Shown here: in pieces, positions 1 through 5,233 of the stretch | Layout: the number at the start of each line of letters is the position of its first letter | Position numbering within the stretch: the stretch's first letter is position 1 | DNA from: an uncultured Collinsella sp. | GTDB lineage: Bacteria > Actinomycetota > Coriobacteriia > Coriobacteriales > Coriobacteriaceae | Length of the DNA stretch: 5,233 bases | Reading direction: 5' to 3' | NCBI GenBank assembly: GCA_900765185.1 | Contig: CAAFQT010000122.1 | Coordinates: forward strand, 1-5,233 | Notes under the pieces: generated by a model | What the model was told of the DNA's origin: nothing | Database searches by the model: none | Seen by the model: only the letters and a program-made list of their open reading frames with translations | Made by a program: the position numbers and the translations under genes

Positions 1-302
1 AGGTTCTCCTCGACCGTCATCTGCAAAAAGGCGCGACGGCCCTCGGGAACCTGGGCCAGGCCCTTGCCCACCAGTTTATCGGCAGGCGTATGGGTAATGT
101 CCTCGCCCATAAACTTGATGGAGCCGGTCTTGGAACGCAGCAGGCCCGAGATGGTTTTAAGCGTCGTGGACTTACCGGCGCCGTTCGCGCCGATCAGGGC
201 CACGATCTCGCCCTCGTTGACGTTAAAGGAGATGTCCTTGATGGCGTGGATAGCGCCGTACCAGACGTTGATGTTGTAGACGGAAAGCATCGGCTCTGCC
301 AT
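1..302 (-). CDS. livF: LivF-type branched-chain amino acid ABC transporter ATPase (N-terminal part, cut by window edge)
   Basis: Second cytoplasmic ATPase of the importer. It pairs with LivG and uses ATP hydrolysis to drive the LivH-LivM permease. The minus-strand frame opens with MAEPMLSVYNINVWYGAIHA, a normal LivF beginning, and 100 complete codons are visible. The Walker A motif GANGAGKST lies at residues 38-46, the Q-loop glutamine at about residue 84 in AQVPEGRR, and the frame runs off the window in MTVEENL, a block typical of LivF just after the Q-loop. The signature motif, Walker B and switch histidine would lie beyond the edge (LivF is usually about 235 residues). The ATG follows the livG TAA stop directly, with no gap. 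A strong Shine-Dalgarno, AAGGGGGAG, lies inside the last livG codons six bases upstream, so translation is probably coupled to livG. Assignment to LivF rather than LivG rests on the VPEGRR block, the short length before Walker A and the gene order. Confidence 0.95.
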   Translation of the reverse strand, partial: MAEPMLSVYNINVWYGAIHAIKDISFNVNEGEIVALIGANGAGKSTTLKTISGLLRSKTGSIKFMGEDITHTPADKLVGKGLAQVPEGRRAFLQMTVEEN

Positions 303-1163
303 TTAGTTCTCCCCCTTATCCTGCTTGCCCAGATATGCCTCAATTACGGCATCGTTGTTCTGGATCTCCTCGGCCGTGCCCTTGGCGATGACCTTACCAA
401 AGTTGAGCACGCAGATGCCCTCGCAGATGTTCATGACGAGCGACATATCATGCTCGATAAGCATAATGGCGATGCCAAAGGTGTCGCGGATCTTGACGAT
501 GTTCTCCATGAGCTCCGCGGTCTCGGACGGGTTCATGCCGGCGGCAGGCTCGTCGAGCAGCAGCAGTTTGGGGTTGGTGGCAAGCGCGCGGACGATCTCC
601 AGACGACGCTGGGCGCCGTAAGGCAGCGAGCCGGCCTGCTCGTTTGCCAGGTGCTCCATATCAAAAATGGACAGCAGCTCCATGGCGCGCTCGTGGGCGG
701 CCTTCTCGTGCTTCCAATACGTCGGCAGGCGCAGCACGCCCTCAAAGCCGGAGTAGCGCTCCTGGTTGTGCAGACCGACCTTGACGTTGTCCTCCACCGT
801 CATGGTGTTGAACAGGCGAATGTTCTGGAAGGTACGGGCAATACCCATGCGGTTGACCTGATAGACCGACTTGCCCGAGGTGTCCTCACCGTCGAGCAGG
901 ATGGTACCGTGCGTGGGCTGGTACACCTTGGTGAGCAGGTTGAAGACCGTGGTCTTGCCGGCACCGTTGGGGCCGATGAGACCGGCGATCTCGGTCTTGC
1001 CGATGGTTAGGCTAAAGTCGTCGACCGCCTTGAGGCCGCCAAACTCAATGCCCAGGTGGATGCACTCGAGCGCCGGGCGCTGGCCCAGGTCGCGGTCGGG
1101 GACAATGGCGCCAGAAGGATACGGGACCATCTTGCCCTTGTTGAACTCAAACTTACTGGGCAT
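303..1163 (-). CDS. livG: LivG-type branched-chain amino acid ABC transporter ATPase
   Basis: First cytoplasmic ATPase of the branched-chain amino acid importer, 286 residues from the chosen start. Visible motifs: Walker A GPNGAGKTT at 64-72, Q-loop Q113 in RTFQNIRLF, ABC signature LPYGAQRRLEI at 180-190, Walker B LLLLDEP at 200-206 with catalytic E205, the LivG-typical AAGMNP at 207-212, and the switch histidine H238 in IEHDM. All catalytic elements are present, so it should be active. I chose the ATG at 1163 because AAGGAGGTG precedes it at good spacing. A TTG at 1190 stays open in frame, but it lies upstream of that ribosome site and deep within livM. The gene overlaps the end of livM by 11 nt and abuts livF. 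About 30 residues (MPSKFEFNKG onward) precede the conserved ABC fold, longer than the roughly 10 of classic LivG. An internal ATG at codon 12 would shorten this only slightly and has a poorer ribosome site. Confidence 0.96.
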   Translation of the reverse strand: MPSKFEFNKGKMVPYPSGAIVPDRDLGQRPALECIHLGIEFGGLKAVDDFSLTIGKTEIAGLIGPNGAGKTTVFNLLTKVYQPTHGTILLDGEDTSGKSVYQVNRMGIARTFQNIRLFNTMTVEDNVKVGLHNQERYSGFEGVLRLPTYWKHEKAAHERAMELLSIFDMEHLANEQAGSLPYGAQRRLEIVRALATNPKLLLLDEPAAGMNPSETAELMENIVKIRDTFGIAIMLIEHDMSLVMNICEGICVLNFGKVIAKGTAEEIQNNDAVIEAYLGKQDKGEN

Positions 1164-2232
1164 CGGCTGCCACCTCCTTCTTGGGAGCAAAGCGATCCTT
1201 AATGCGTGCGAAGAACGCCTTGAGCTGCGGGTTGTTGGTAAAGATCATGACCAGAATCAGCACGATGGCGTAGATGAGCATGCGGTAGTCCGAGAACTGA
1301 CGGAGCAGCTCGGGAAGCACCGTGAGCAACGCCGCCGCGATGACGGAGCCGCGCATATTGCCCAGACCGCCCAGGACCACGAACACCAGAATGAGGATGG
1401 ACGTGTTGAAGTCGAACTTGGTGGCGGAGAGCTGCGAGAAGTTACCGCCGAAGAGGGCTCCGGCAGCACCGGCGAGGGCAGCGGAAACCACGAAGGCGAT
1501 CATGCGGTACTGGGTGACGGAGATGCCCACGGACTCGGCTGCAATCTTGTTATCGCGCACGGCCATGATGGCACGGCCGGTACGGCTGCGAACCAGGTTG
1601 AGCACGATCACGAGTGCGACCATGACCAGGATGGCACCGGCGAGGAAGGTCGAATAGGTCGACACGCCCGAGGCACCCTGCGCGCCCTTGATGATGGCGG
1701 TGCCGTCCTCGAGCAGGTGCAGGTCGTCGATCGTGGAGTTACCCGTGATGTTAAAGATCACATGCAGGCCGCGGGAGTCGACGCCCACGATAAGGCAGGT
1801 GACGATCTCTTTGATGATCTCGCCAAAAGCCAGGGTCACGATGGCCAGATAGTCACCGCTCAGGCGCAGGACCGGGATGCCGATCAAGAAGCCCAGGATG
1901 GCGGCAGCGATGGCGCCGACCACGATACTGATGATCAGGCGCACCGGATCGGAGGGAACGGCGCTCTCGAGGGCGACCGCGGTAACGATGCCCGTGTAGG
2001 CACCGACACTCATAAAGCCCGCGTGGCCCAGCGACAGGTCACCCGCGATGCCGACGACGAGATTAAGCGAGATGGCCATGACGATGTAGGCCGTGATGGG
2101 GACCAGCTGACCGGCGATCATGCGCGGGATCATGTGGTTCGATTGCATAAAGAACACGATGGCGAACGCCACAAGGCACATGGCGTACGTAACAAAGTCG
2201 TGACGCGTCTGCTTGTCTTTAAGAAACTTCAT
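1153..2232 (-). CDS. livM: LivM-type branched-chain amino acid ABC transporter permease
   Basis: Inner of the two channel-forming membrane subunits, 359 residues from the ATG at 2232. Hydrophobic segments lie roughly at residues 14-31, 45-62, 100-121, 197-213, 247-264, 279-291, 296-309 and 319-333, with shorter candidates between. Family-typical blocks are GDLSLGHAGFMSVGAY (about 64-79), LRLSGDYLAIVTLAFGEI (about 122-139) and the ATPase-coupling loop SRTGRAIMAVRDNKIAAESV (about 216-235). The C-terminus is a charged cytoplasmic tail. A GTG three codons upstream at 2241, directly after the livH TAG stop, is an equally possible start; AAGG precedes it by five bases. The ATG has AGGTG about six bases upstream. 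Both sites are modest, so coupling to livH translation is likely. The 3' end overlaps livG by 11 nt. Length and motifs fit the BPD_transp_2 (LivHM) family; nothing looks truncated. Confidence 0.95.
   Translation of the reverse strand: MKFLKDKQTRHDFVTYAMCLVAFAIVFFMQSNHMIPRMIAGQLVPITAYIVMAISLNLVVGIAGDLSLGHAGFMSVGAYTGIVTAVALESAVPSDPVRLIISIVVGAIAAAILGFLIGIPVLRLSGDYLAIVTLAFGEIIKEIVTCLIVGVDSRGLHVIFNITGNSTIDDLHLLEDGTAIIKGAQGASGVSTYSTFLAGAILVMVALVIVLNLVRSRTGRAIMAVRDNKIAAESVGISVTQYRMIAFVVSAALAGAAGALFGGNFSQLSATKFDFNTSILILVFVVLGGLGNMRGSVIAAALLTVLPELLRQFSDYRMLIYAIVLILVMIFTNNPQLKAFFARIKDRFAPKKEVAADAQ
1171..1179 (-). promoter_or_regulatory. Ribosome binding site of livG, decides the start codon
   Basis: The minus strand reads AAGGAGGTG here, a near-perfect Shine-Dalgarno. 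Nine bases separate GGAGG from the ATG at 1163. It lies inside the last livM codons, so livG is probably translated by ribosomes finishing livM or re-initiating nearby. Its position argues against the in-frame TTG at 1190 as the start. Confidence 0.85.
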
Positions 2233-2241
2233 AACGCTCAC

Positions 2242-3123
2242 CTACACCTTCTCGGGGACGTACTTGCCCAAGAGGCCGGCAGGCTTGACGAGCAGGACGA
2301 TGATCAGAACACCAAAGACGATGGAGTTGGCAAGGCTCGTGGAAATGTAAGCCTGTGCCATCGCCTCGATGATGCCGATGAGAATGCCACCGACAAAGGC
2401 ACCGGGGATGGAGCCGATACCGCCGAAGACGGCGGCGTCGAAGGCCTTGATGCCAGGCATGGCGCCCGTGGTGGGTTGCAGGACCGGCGAGTAGGAGCAC
2501 AGGAGCACACCGGCGATGGCGGCAAGGGCGGAGCCGATGGCAAACGTCATCGAGATGGTACGGTTGACGTTGATGCCCATGAGCTGAGCGGCGGCTTTGT
2601 CCTCGGACACGGCGCGCATGGCTTTGCCCATCTTGGTCTTACCTGTAAAGAACATCAGGCCGGCCATGATAACCAGGCAGGCGACGATGGTGACGAGCGA
2701 GACGGCGCTTACATTGAACTTGGCCAAGAACTCCGGCACCTGGAAGGTGACGAGCGAAGTGAAGTTCTTGGGCGTGGCGCCCCACAGAAGCTGCGCGGCG
2801 TTCTGCAGGAAGTAAGACACGCCGATGGCCGTGATCAGAACGGCCAGCGGGCCCGCCTGACGCAGCGGCTTGTATGCCAGACCCTCGATGAGAACACCGA
2901 GAACGGTACAGACCACACAAGAGAGAATTACAGATGCCCAGCCCGGGAGGCCGAGAAACGACGTGGCGCAGAACGAGACATAGGCACCGACCATGATAAC
3001 GTCGCCGTGAGCGAAGTTCAGCATCTTGGCGATGCCATAGACCATGGTGTAGCCCAACGCGATGATGGCGTAGACGCTGCCCATGGACAGGCCGTTGACC
3101 AGGTATTGGATAAAGACCGTCAT
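2242..3123 (-). CDS. livH: LivH-type branched-chain amino acid ABC transporter permease
   Basis: The other membrane subunit of the channel, 293 residues, starting MTVFIQYLVNGLSMGSVYAI, the classic LivH opening. Hydrophobic segments alternate along the whole protein. Diagnostic blocks are GYTMVYGIAKMLNFAHGDVI (24-43), the ATPase-coupling loop TKMGKAMRAVSEDKAAAQLM (163-182), and GIKAFDAAVFGGIGSIPGA (224-242). Length is close to that of classic LivH. The frame stays open upstream as far as 3216, but those residues are not LivH-like. The ATG at 3123 has AAAGGGGG nine bases upstream, and the in-frame ATG at 3132 abuts that site, so 3123 is the supported start. The stop is TAG, nine bases before the livM ATG. 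The gene is separated from livK by 139 bp with possible hairpins, so it may be expressed at a lower level than the binding protein. Confidence 0.95.
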   Translation of the reverse strand: MTVFIQYLVNGLSMGSVYAIIALGYTMVYGIAKMLNFAHGDVIMVGAYVSFCATSFLGLPGWASVILSCVVCTVLGVLIEGLAYKPLRQAGPLAVLITAIGVSYFLQNAAQLLWGATPKNFTSLVTFQVPEFLAKFNVSAVSLVTIVACLVIMAGLMFFTGKTKMGKAMRAVSEDKAAAQLMGINVNRTISMTFAIGSALAAIAGVLLCSYSPVLQPTTGAMPGIKAFDAAVFGGIGSIPGAFVGGILIGIIEAMAQAYISTSLANSIVFGVLIIVLLVKPAGLLGKYVPEKV

Positions 3124-3132
3124 GTTCCACAT

Positions 3133-3140
3133 CCCCCTTT
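3133..3140 (-). promoter_or_regulatory. Ribosome binding site of livH
   Basis: The minus strand reads AAAGGGGG, nine bases before the ATG at 3123. It fixes the livH start, since the longer in-frame reading would place this site inside the gene. Confidence 0.75.
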
Positions 3141-3169
3141 CGAATAGGTTTCCAGTTAATGTATGAAAC

Positions 3170-3189
3170 AGGGACGTTACACTGTCCCT
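3170..3189 (-). other. Short stem-loop in the livK-livH spacer
   Basis: AGGGAC (3170-3175) and GTCCCT (3184-3189) form a perfect 6-bp inverted repeat around an 8-nt loop. On the minus-strand transcript the stem is followed by GUUUC, too short a U run for a confident terminator. It could be a weak terminator or an RNA-stabilising stem; read by eye, not folded. Confidence 0.4.
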
Positions 3190-3200
3190 AGATACCAAGC

Positions 3201-3230
3201 AAGCAGGGAAGGCCAAAACCTCCCCTGCTT
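3201..3230 (-). other. Strong 12-bp stem-loop in the livK-livH spacer
   Basis: Positions 3201-3212 pair with 3219-3230 around a 6-nt loop. In the minus-strand RNA this is AAGCAGGGGAGG against CCUUCCCUGCUU, with one G-U wobble and no mismatch. No U tract follows, so it does not look like a standard Rho-independent terminator. A stem after the binding-protein gene is a familiar way to block 3' exonucleases and keep the binding protein more abundant than the permeases. That role here is inference. Confidence 0.6.
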
Positions 3231-3236
3231 GGGATC

Positions 3237-3261
3237 AAAACCGCTCTATGTAAGGCGGCTT
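3237..3261 (-). terminator. Possible weak or leaky terminator just after livK
   Basis: Just past the livK stop the transcript reads AAGCCGC, a 10-nt loop, then GCGGUUU, a 7-bp stem with one G-U wobble whose 3' arm runs into UUUU. The stem is short and the U run is only four bases, so termination would be partial at best. Because livH follows without another convincing promoter, read-through must occur if this is one operon. Confidence 0.3.
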
Positions 3262-3262
3262 A

Positions 3263-4450
3263 TTAGGCCTGTACGTACTTGCCGTCGGTGATGACGTACG
3301 CCGTGGGCTCCTTCTGGACCTGGCCCTTATCGTTCCAGGTGAGCTTGCCGGTCAGACCGTCAACGGTAATCTTGAGCATAGCCTTAGGCAGCTTCTCGGC
3401 GACCTCGGTCGGGTCGGCGTCGACACCAAGACCGGCCTCCTCGAGGGCCTCGGCCACCGCGTGCACGCCGTCGTAAGCGTCGGCGGCAAACTGGTCCGGA
3501 GTCTCGCCATACTTATCCTTGTAAGCGTTGACGAAGTCGGCGTTCTTCTCGTCGTCGGCGGAGAACGGGGTCATGAGCAGCAGACCCTCGGCAAGAGAGG
3601 TGTCGAAGCCCTCAACGCCCAGGATGCCGTCCATGCCGTCGCAGCCCATCATCTTGACGTCGTAGCCCATGTCCTTGGCGTTCTTGAGCAGGACGGACGC
3701 CGGCGTGTAGTAGATCGGCGCAAAGATCATGGTAGCGCCGGCCTGCTTGGCCTTGGTGAGCTGGTTGGTAAAGCTCGTGGCGGAGTCGTCCTTAAAGGTC
3801 TCCTCGTCAACAATCTCGAGCTTGGATTTAGCGGCCTGAACCTTAAAGGAATCTGCGATGCCCGAAGAATAGGCGTCGCCGGAGTTATAGAACAGCACGA
3901 ACTTCTCGTCCGCATACTTCTGCGCCAGGAACTTGGCAGCGTTGACGCCCTGGTTGGGATCGGTAAAGCAAACCTGGAAGACGCAATCCTTGCCCTTGGT
4001 GACGTCCTCGGAGGACGCGGACGGAGTGATCATGAACGTCTCGGGGTCGTTACCGCACTCGGCGGCAACGGCAACCGACGCACCCGTGGTGGTCGGGCCG
4101 ACGAGGGCCTGCATGCCCCAGTCGAGCAGGGTGTTAAAGGCGTTGACGGCCTTCTCGCCGTCGGCCTGGTCATCCTCGGCCTTGCTGGCAAGCGGCAGCT
4201 CCTTGGTCGAGAAATCCTTGCAGCCAAGCTCGACACCCTGGGTAACGGACTTGCCGTAGGACGCGTTGGCGCCGGTCAGCGGGCCGATGGTGCCGATCTT
4301 AAACGAAGCGTCGCCCGAAGCGGAACCGCTGTCGCCGCCGTTGGAGGAGCAGCCAGCTAGAATAGACATCGCCCCCAGACCTGCTGCGCTCGCGATAACG
4401 CTCCTGCGATTCATAACAGGGTTCAATGACTTACCGGTGAGGCTCGACAT
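3263..4450 (-). CDS. livK: LivK-type branched-chain amino acid binding lipoprotein
   Basis: Extracellular solute-binding receptor that captures the substrate and delivers it to LivH-LivM; 395 residues. The start at ATG 4450 is supported by AGGAG six bases upstream; the later Met13 has no ribosome site. The N-terminus has a 16-residue n-region ending in Arg15-Arg16, a hydrophobic stretch 18-33, and the lipobox LAGC with Cys34 as the acylation site. A Ser/Gly-rich linker follows (35-49). NRRSVI at 14-19 resembles a twin-arginine motif. The mature domain is a type I periplasmic-binding fold (Peripla_BP_6): FKIGTIGPLTG at 50-60, ITPSASSEDVT at 141-151 (ligand-contact region in LivK/LivJ relatives), FYNSGDAYSSG at 187-197, and GLTGKLTWNDKGQ at 365-377. 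Tandem TAATAA ends the frame. It is first in the livKHMGF order. The exact ligand (Leu, Ile, Val or another amino acid) cannot be read from sequence. A close paralogue lies directly upstream. Confidence 0.95.
   Translation of the reverse strand: MSSLTGKSLNPVMNRRSVIASAAGLGAMSILAGCSSNGGDSGSASGDASFKIGTIGPLTGANASYGKSVTQGVELGCKDFSTKELPLASKAEDDQADGEKAVNAFNTLLDWGMQALVGPTTTGASVAVAAECGNDPETFMITPSASSEDVTKGKDCVFQVCFTDPNQGVNAAKFLAQKYADEKFVLFYNSGDAYSSGIADSFKVQAAKSKLEIVDEETFKDDSATSFTNQLTKAKQAGATMIFAPIYYTPASVLLKNAKDMGYDVKMMGCDGMDGILGVEGFDTSLAEGLLLMTPFSADDEKNADFVNAYKDKYGETPDQFAADAYDGVHAVAEALEEAGLGVDADPTEVAEKLPKAMLKITVDGLTGKLTWNDKGQVQKEPTAYVITDGKYVQA
4432..4444. repeat. 13-bp inverted repeat, copy within livK codons 3-7
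   Basis: TACCGGTGAGGCT on the plus strand is exactly complementary to the copy at 4694-4706. It lies over codons 3 to 7 of livK, starting six bases after the first base of the start codon. Confidence 0.6.
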
Positions 4451-4456
4451 GCGGCT

Positions 4457-4461
4457 CTCCT
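4457..4461 (-). promoter_or_regulatory. Ribosome binding site of livK
   Basis: The minus strand reads AGGAG, within GAGAGGAGAG, six bases before the ATG at 4450. It is strong and well placed, and it chooses this start over the internal Met13 codon that would give a shorter signal peptide. Confidence 0.8.
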
Positions 4462-4539
4462 CTCAAATCTCGTCGGGTTTCGGTTACCCAACAGGCCATC
4501 CTTCGCCGTGTTCGGCGTTCGCAAAATAGTAGACGCTTT

Positions 4540-4572
4540 AGTTGAGAAAAGTGGCGATTATTTCAACTTTTC
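4540..4572. repeat. Nested inverted repeats over the candidate livK -10 box
   Basis: Two perfect inverted repeats overlap here. GAAAAGT (4546-4552) pairs with ACTTTTC (4566-4572), and AGTTGA (4540-4545) pairs with TCAACT (4563-4568). They share bases, so only one can form at a time as a hairpin, and as DNA they could be an operator. They enclose the candidate -10 box at 4557-4562. A regulatory role is inference. Confidence 0.45.
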
Positions 4573-4586
4573 TTTTATTTTGTCCG
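4557..4586 (-). promoter_or_regulatory. Candidate sigma-70-type promoter for livK
   Basis: On the minus strand, CGGACA (4586-4581, four of six to TTGACA) and AATAAT (4562-4557, five of six to TATAAT) are 18 bp apart. Transcription would start near 4550, giving a leader of about 100 nt. The AT-rich region offers other weak -10 boxes, for example CATAAT at 4602-4597, which lacks a good -35. This is a by-eye call. Confidence 0.35.
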
Positions 4587-4693
4587 TTTATCCATAATTA
4601 TGCGTATTTCTATTGGTTTATGCAGTTTAGCCACTTTATTGTGTGAAAGTAATGTTTCCATTCTGTTACAAGCGTCCCTGCCCTGATTAAAAC

Positions 4694-4706
4694 AGCCTCA
4701 CCGGTA
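4694..4706. repeat. 13-bp inverted repeat, copy just after the upstream binding-protein gene
   Basis: AGCCTCACCGGTA on the plus strand is the exact reverse complement of 4432-4444. It lies 15 bp beyond the upstream gene's stop. The two copies could pair only in a transcript that reads through from the upstream gene. Confidence 0.6.
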
Positions 4707-4721
4707 GCGCTTTATGCGCAC

Positions 4722-5233
4722 TTAGGCGGCGATGTACTTGCCGTCCTGGATCACATAGGCTGTAGCGGGCTTCTCGACTTGGCCCTCGTCGTTCCACGTG
4801 AGCTCGCCCGTCAGGCCCTCGATCTTGATCTTGCGCATGGCCTTGGCAAGATCGCCGGCAATGTCGGCGCCGTCGGCCGTGATGTCGATGTCTGCCTTAT
4901 CGATAGCCTCGACAATCGCATGGACGCAGTCATAGGCATCGGCGGCAAACTGGTTGGGCGTCTCGTCGTAGGCGTCCTTATATGCCTTGACGAAGTCGGC
5001 GTTCTTCTCATCGTCGGCAGAGAACGGGGTCATGAGCAGCACGCCCTCGGCAAGAGAGGTGTCGAAGCCCTCAACGGAGAGCAGGCCGTCCATGCCGTCG
5101 GTGCCCATGAGGGTCATGTCGTAGCCCATGTCCTTGGCGTTCTTGAGCAAAACGGACGCCGGCGTGTAATAGATCGGGGCAAAGATAAGCGTGGCGCCGG
5201 CCTCCTTGGCCTTGGTGAGCTGGTTGGTAAAGC
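4722..5233 (-). CDS. Second LivK-type branched-chain amino acid binding protein (3' part; 5' end beyond window)
   Basis: C-terminal 169 residues of a second extracellular binding protein. The frame continues past the right edge: from 5231 it reads FTNQLTKAKEAGATLIFAPI, matching livK residues 227-246. A TTG at 5150 is not a real start, because this homology lies upstream of it. Aligned without gaps to livK 227-395, I count about 126 of 169 identical residues. The first 105 are about 87% identical and the last 64 about 55%. It ends GLTGELTWNDEGQVEKPATA...KYIAA with TAA, so the fold closes normally. The signal peptide and N-terminal lobe are not visible. It lies 271 bp upstream of livK on the same strand, probably the product of tandem duplication. 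It could feed the same LivHMGF complex with another ligand preference, or belong to its own transcript. The ligand is unknown. Confidence 0.9.
   Translation of the reverse strand, partial: FTNQLTKAKEAGATLIFAPIYYTPASVLLKNAKDMGYDMTLMGTDGMDGLLSVEGFDTSLAEGVLLMTPFSADDEKNADFVKAYKDAYDETPNQFAADAYDCVHAIVEAIDKADIDITADGADIAGDLAKAMRKIKIEGLTGELTWNDEGQVEKPATAYVIQDGKYIAA

Larger units (their letters stand above)
4451..4721 (-). promoter_or_regulatory. AT-rich intergenic region and 5' leader of livK
   Basis: This 271-bp gap between the two binding-protein genes has no convincing coding sequence. The middle (about 4520-4660) is markedly AT-rich against its G/C-rich neighbours, as expected for a promoter region. 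Seen by eye: a candidate promoter, nested inverted repeats over it, a 10-bp palindrome CATAATTATG at 4593-4602, and a 5-bp stem with an AACA loop at 4504-4517 in the leader. I found no T-box consensus and no convincing terminator for the upstream gene. A GCGC-ATAAA-GCGC stem just after its stop has only 4 bp and no U run. Confidence 0.6.

Noticed and set aside
590..630. Non-standard LivG signature PYGAQ in place of SYGQQ/AYGQQ
   Set aside because: From family knowledge, LPYGxQRRLEI variants are common among LivG proteins, and the catalytic residues are intact.
90..1010. A 306-codon plus-strand open frame opposite livF and livG
   Set aside because: Antisense shadow of two real ATPase genes, with no recognisable domain.
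871..3147. A 758-codon open frame on the plus strand opposite livG, livM and livH
   Set aside because: It lies wholly antisense to three well-recognised genes. Its product is His/Asp/Gly-rich with no fold-like pattern, and high-GC codon use explains the lack of stops.
2242..3216. Longer livH reading starting at 3216
   Set aside because: The extra residues are unlike LivH, they read through the ribosome site at 3133-3140, and they lie in the hairpin spacer.
3461..4360. A 299-codon plus-strand open frame opposite livK
   Set aside because: Antisense shadow in a frame kept open by codon bias; it resembles no family I recognise.
4431..4499. A 22-codon minus-strand open frame overlapping the livK start, as a possible leader peptide
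   Set aside because: It is not rich in Leu, Ile or Val. Its AAGG touches the ATG with no spacing, and no attenuator pair is evident, so it is probably chance.
4451..4721. A T-box, riboswitch or CodY-like site in the livK leader
   Set aside because: I found no T-box consensus, no known aptamer core and no good CodY box. Only simple inverted repeats are visible.
1..5233. CRISPR array, tRNA or rRNA gene, insertion sequence, attachment site or prophage gene
   Set aside because: I saw no repeat-spacer pattern, structured RNA gene, transposase or terminal inverted repeats. The window is fully accounted for by one transport locus.

Overview
The window holds most of a branched-chain amino acid ABC importer (Liv/HAAT family) operon, transcribed entirely from the minus strand. 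The coding sequence is high-GC with a strong preference for G/C at third positions. The solute-binding proteins are acylated lipoproteins and the Shine-Dalgarno sequences are strong. My best guess is a high-GC Gram-positive gut actinobacterium of the Coriobacteriia (Collinsella-like). That is inference from protein style and base composition; there is no rRNA or other marker here.

Layout in transcription order (right to left): the 3' part of a first binding-protein gene (4722 to the window edge, 5' end missing); a 271-bp AT-rich intergenic region with the likely promoter and 5' leader of the next gene (4451-4721); a complete livK-type binding lipoprotein (3263-4450); a 139-bp spacer with three possible hairpins (3124-3262); the permeases livH (2242-3123) and livM (1153-2232); the ATPase livG (303-1163); and the start of the second ATPase livF, cut by the left edge (1-302). 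From livH onward the genes abut or overlap, with gaps of 9, -11 and 0 nt, as expected for one polycistronic, translationally coupled unit.

Together the genes form one importer. LivK, tethered to the outer face of the membrane, captures the ligand and delivers it to the LivH-LivM channel, which is driven by the LivG-LivF ATPase pair. Two closely related binding proteins lie in tandem. They are about 75% identical over the visible 169 residues, which suggests one membrane complex served by two receptors with related or diverged specificity.

I see no new defence, mobile or biosynthetic system. The points worth a second look are the tandem receptor pair with uneven divergence, a Tat-like signal in a predicted lipoprotein, nested inverted repeats over the likely promoter, a 13-bp inverted repeat linking the end of the upstream gene to the first codons of livK, the hairpins between livK and livH, and an N-terminal extension on LivG. 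Long plus-strand open frames opposite these genes are shadows caused by high-GC codon use.
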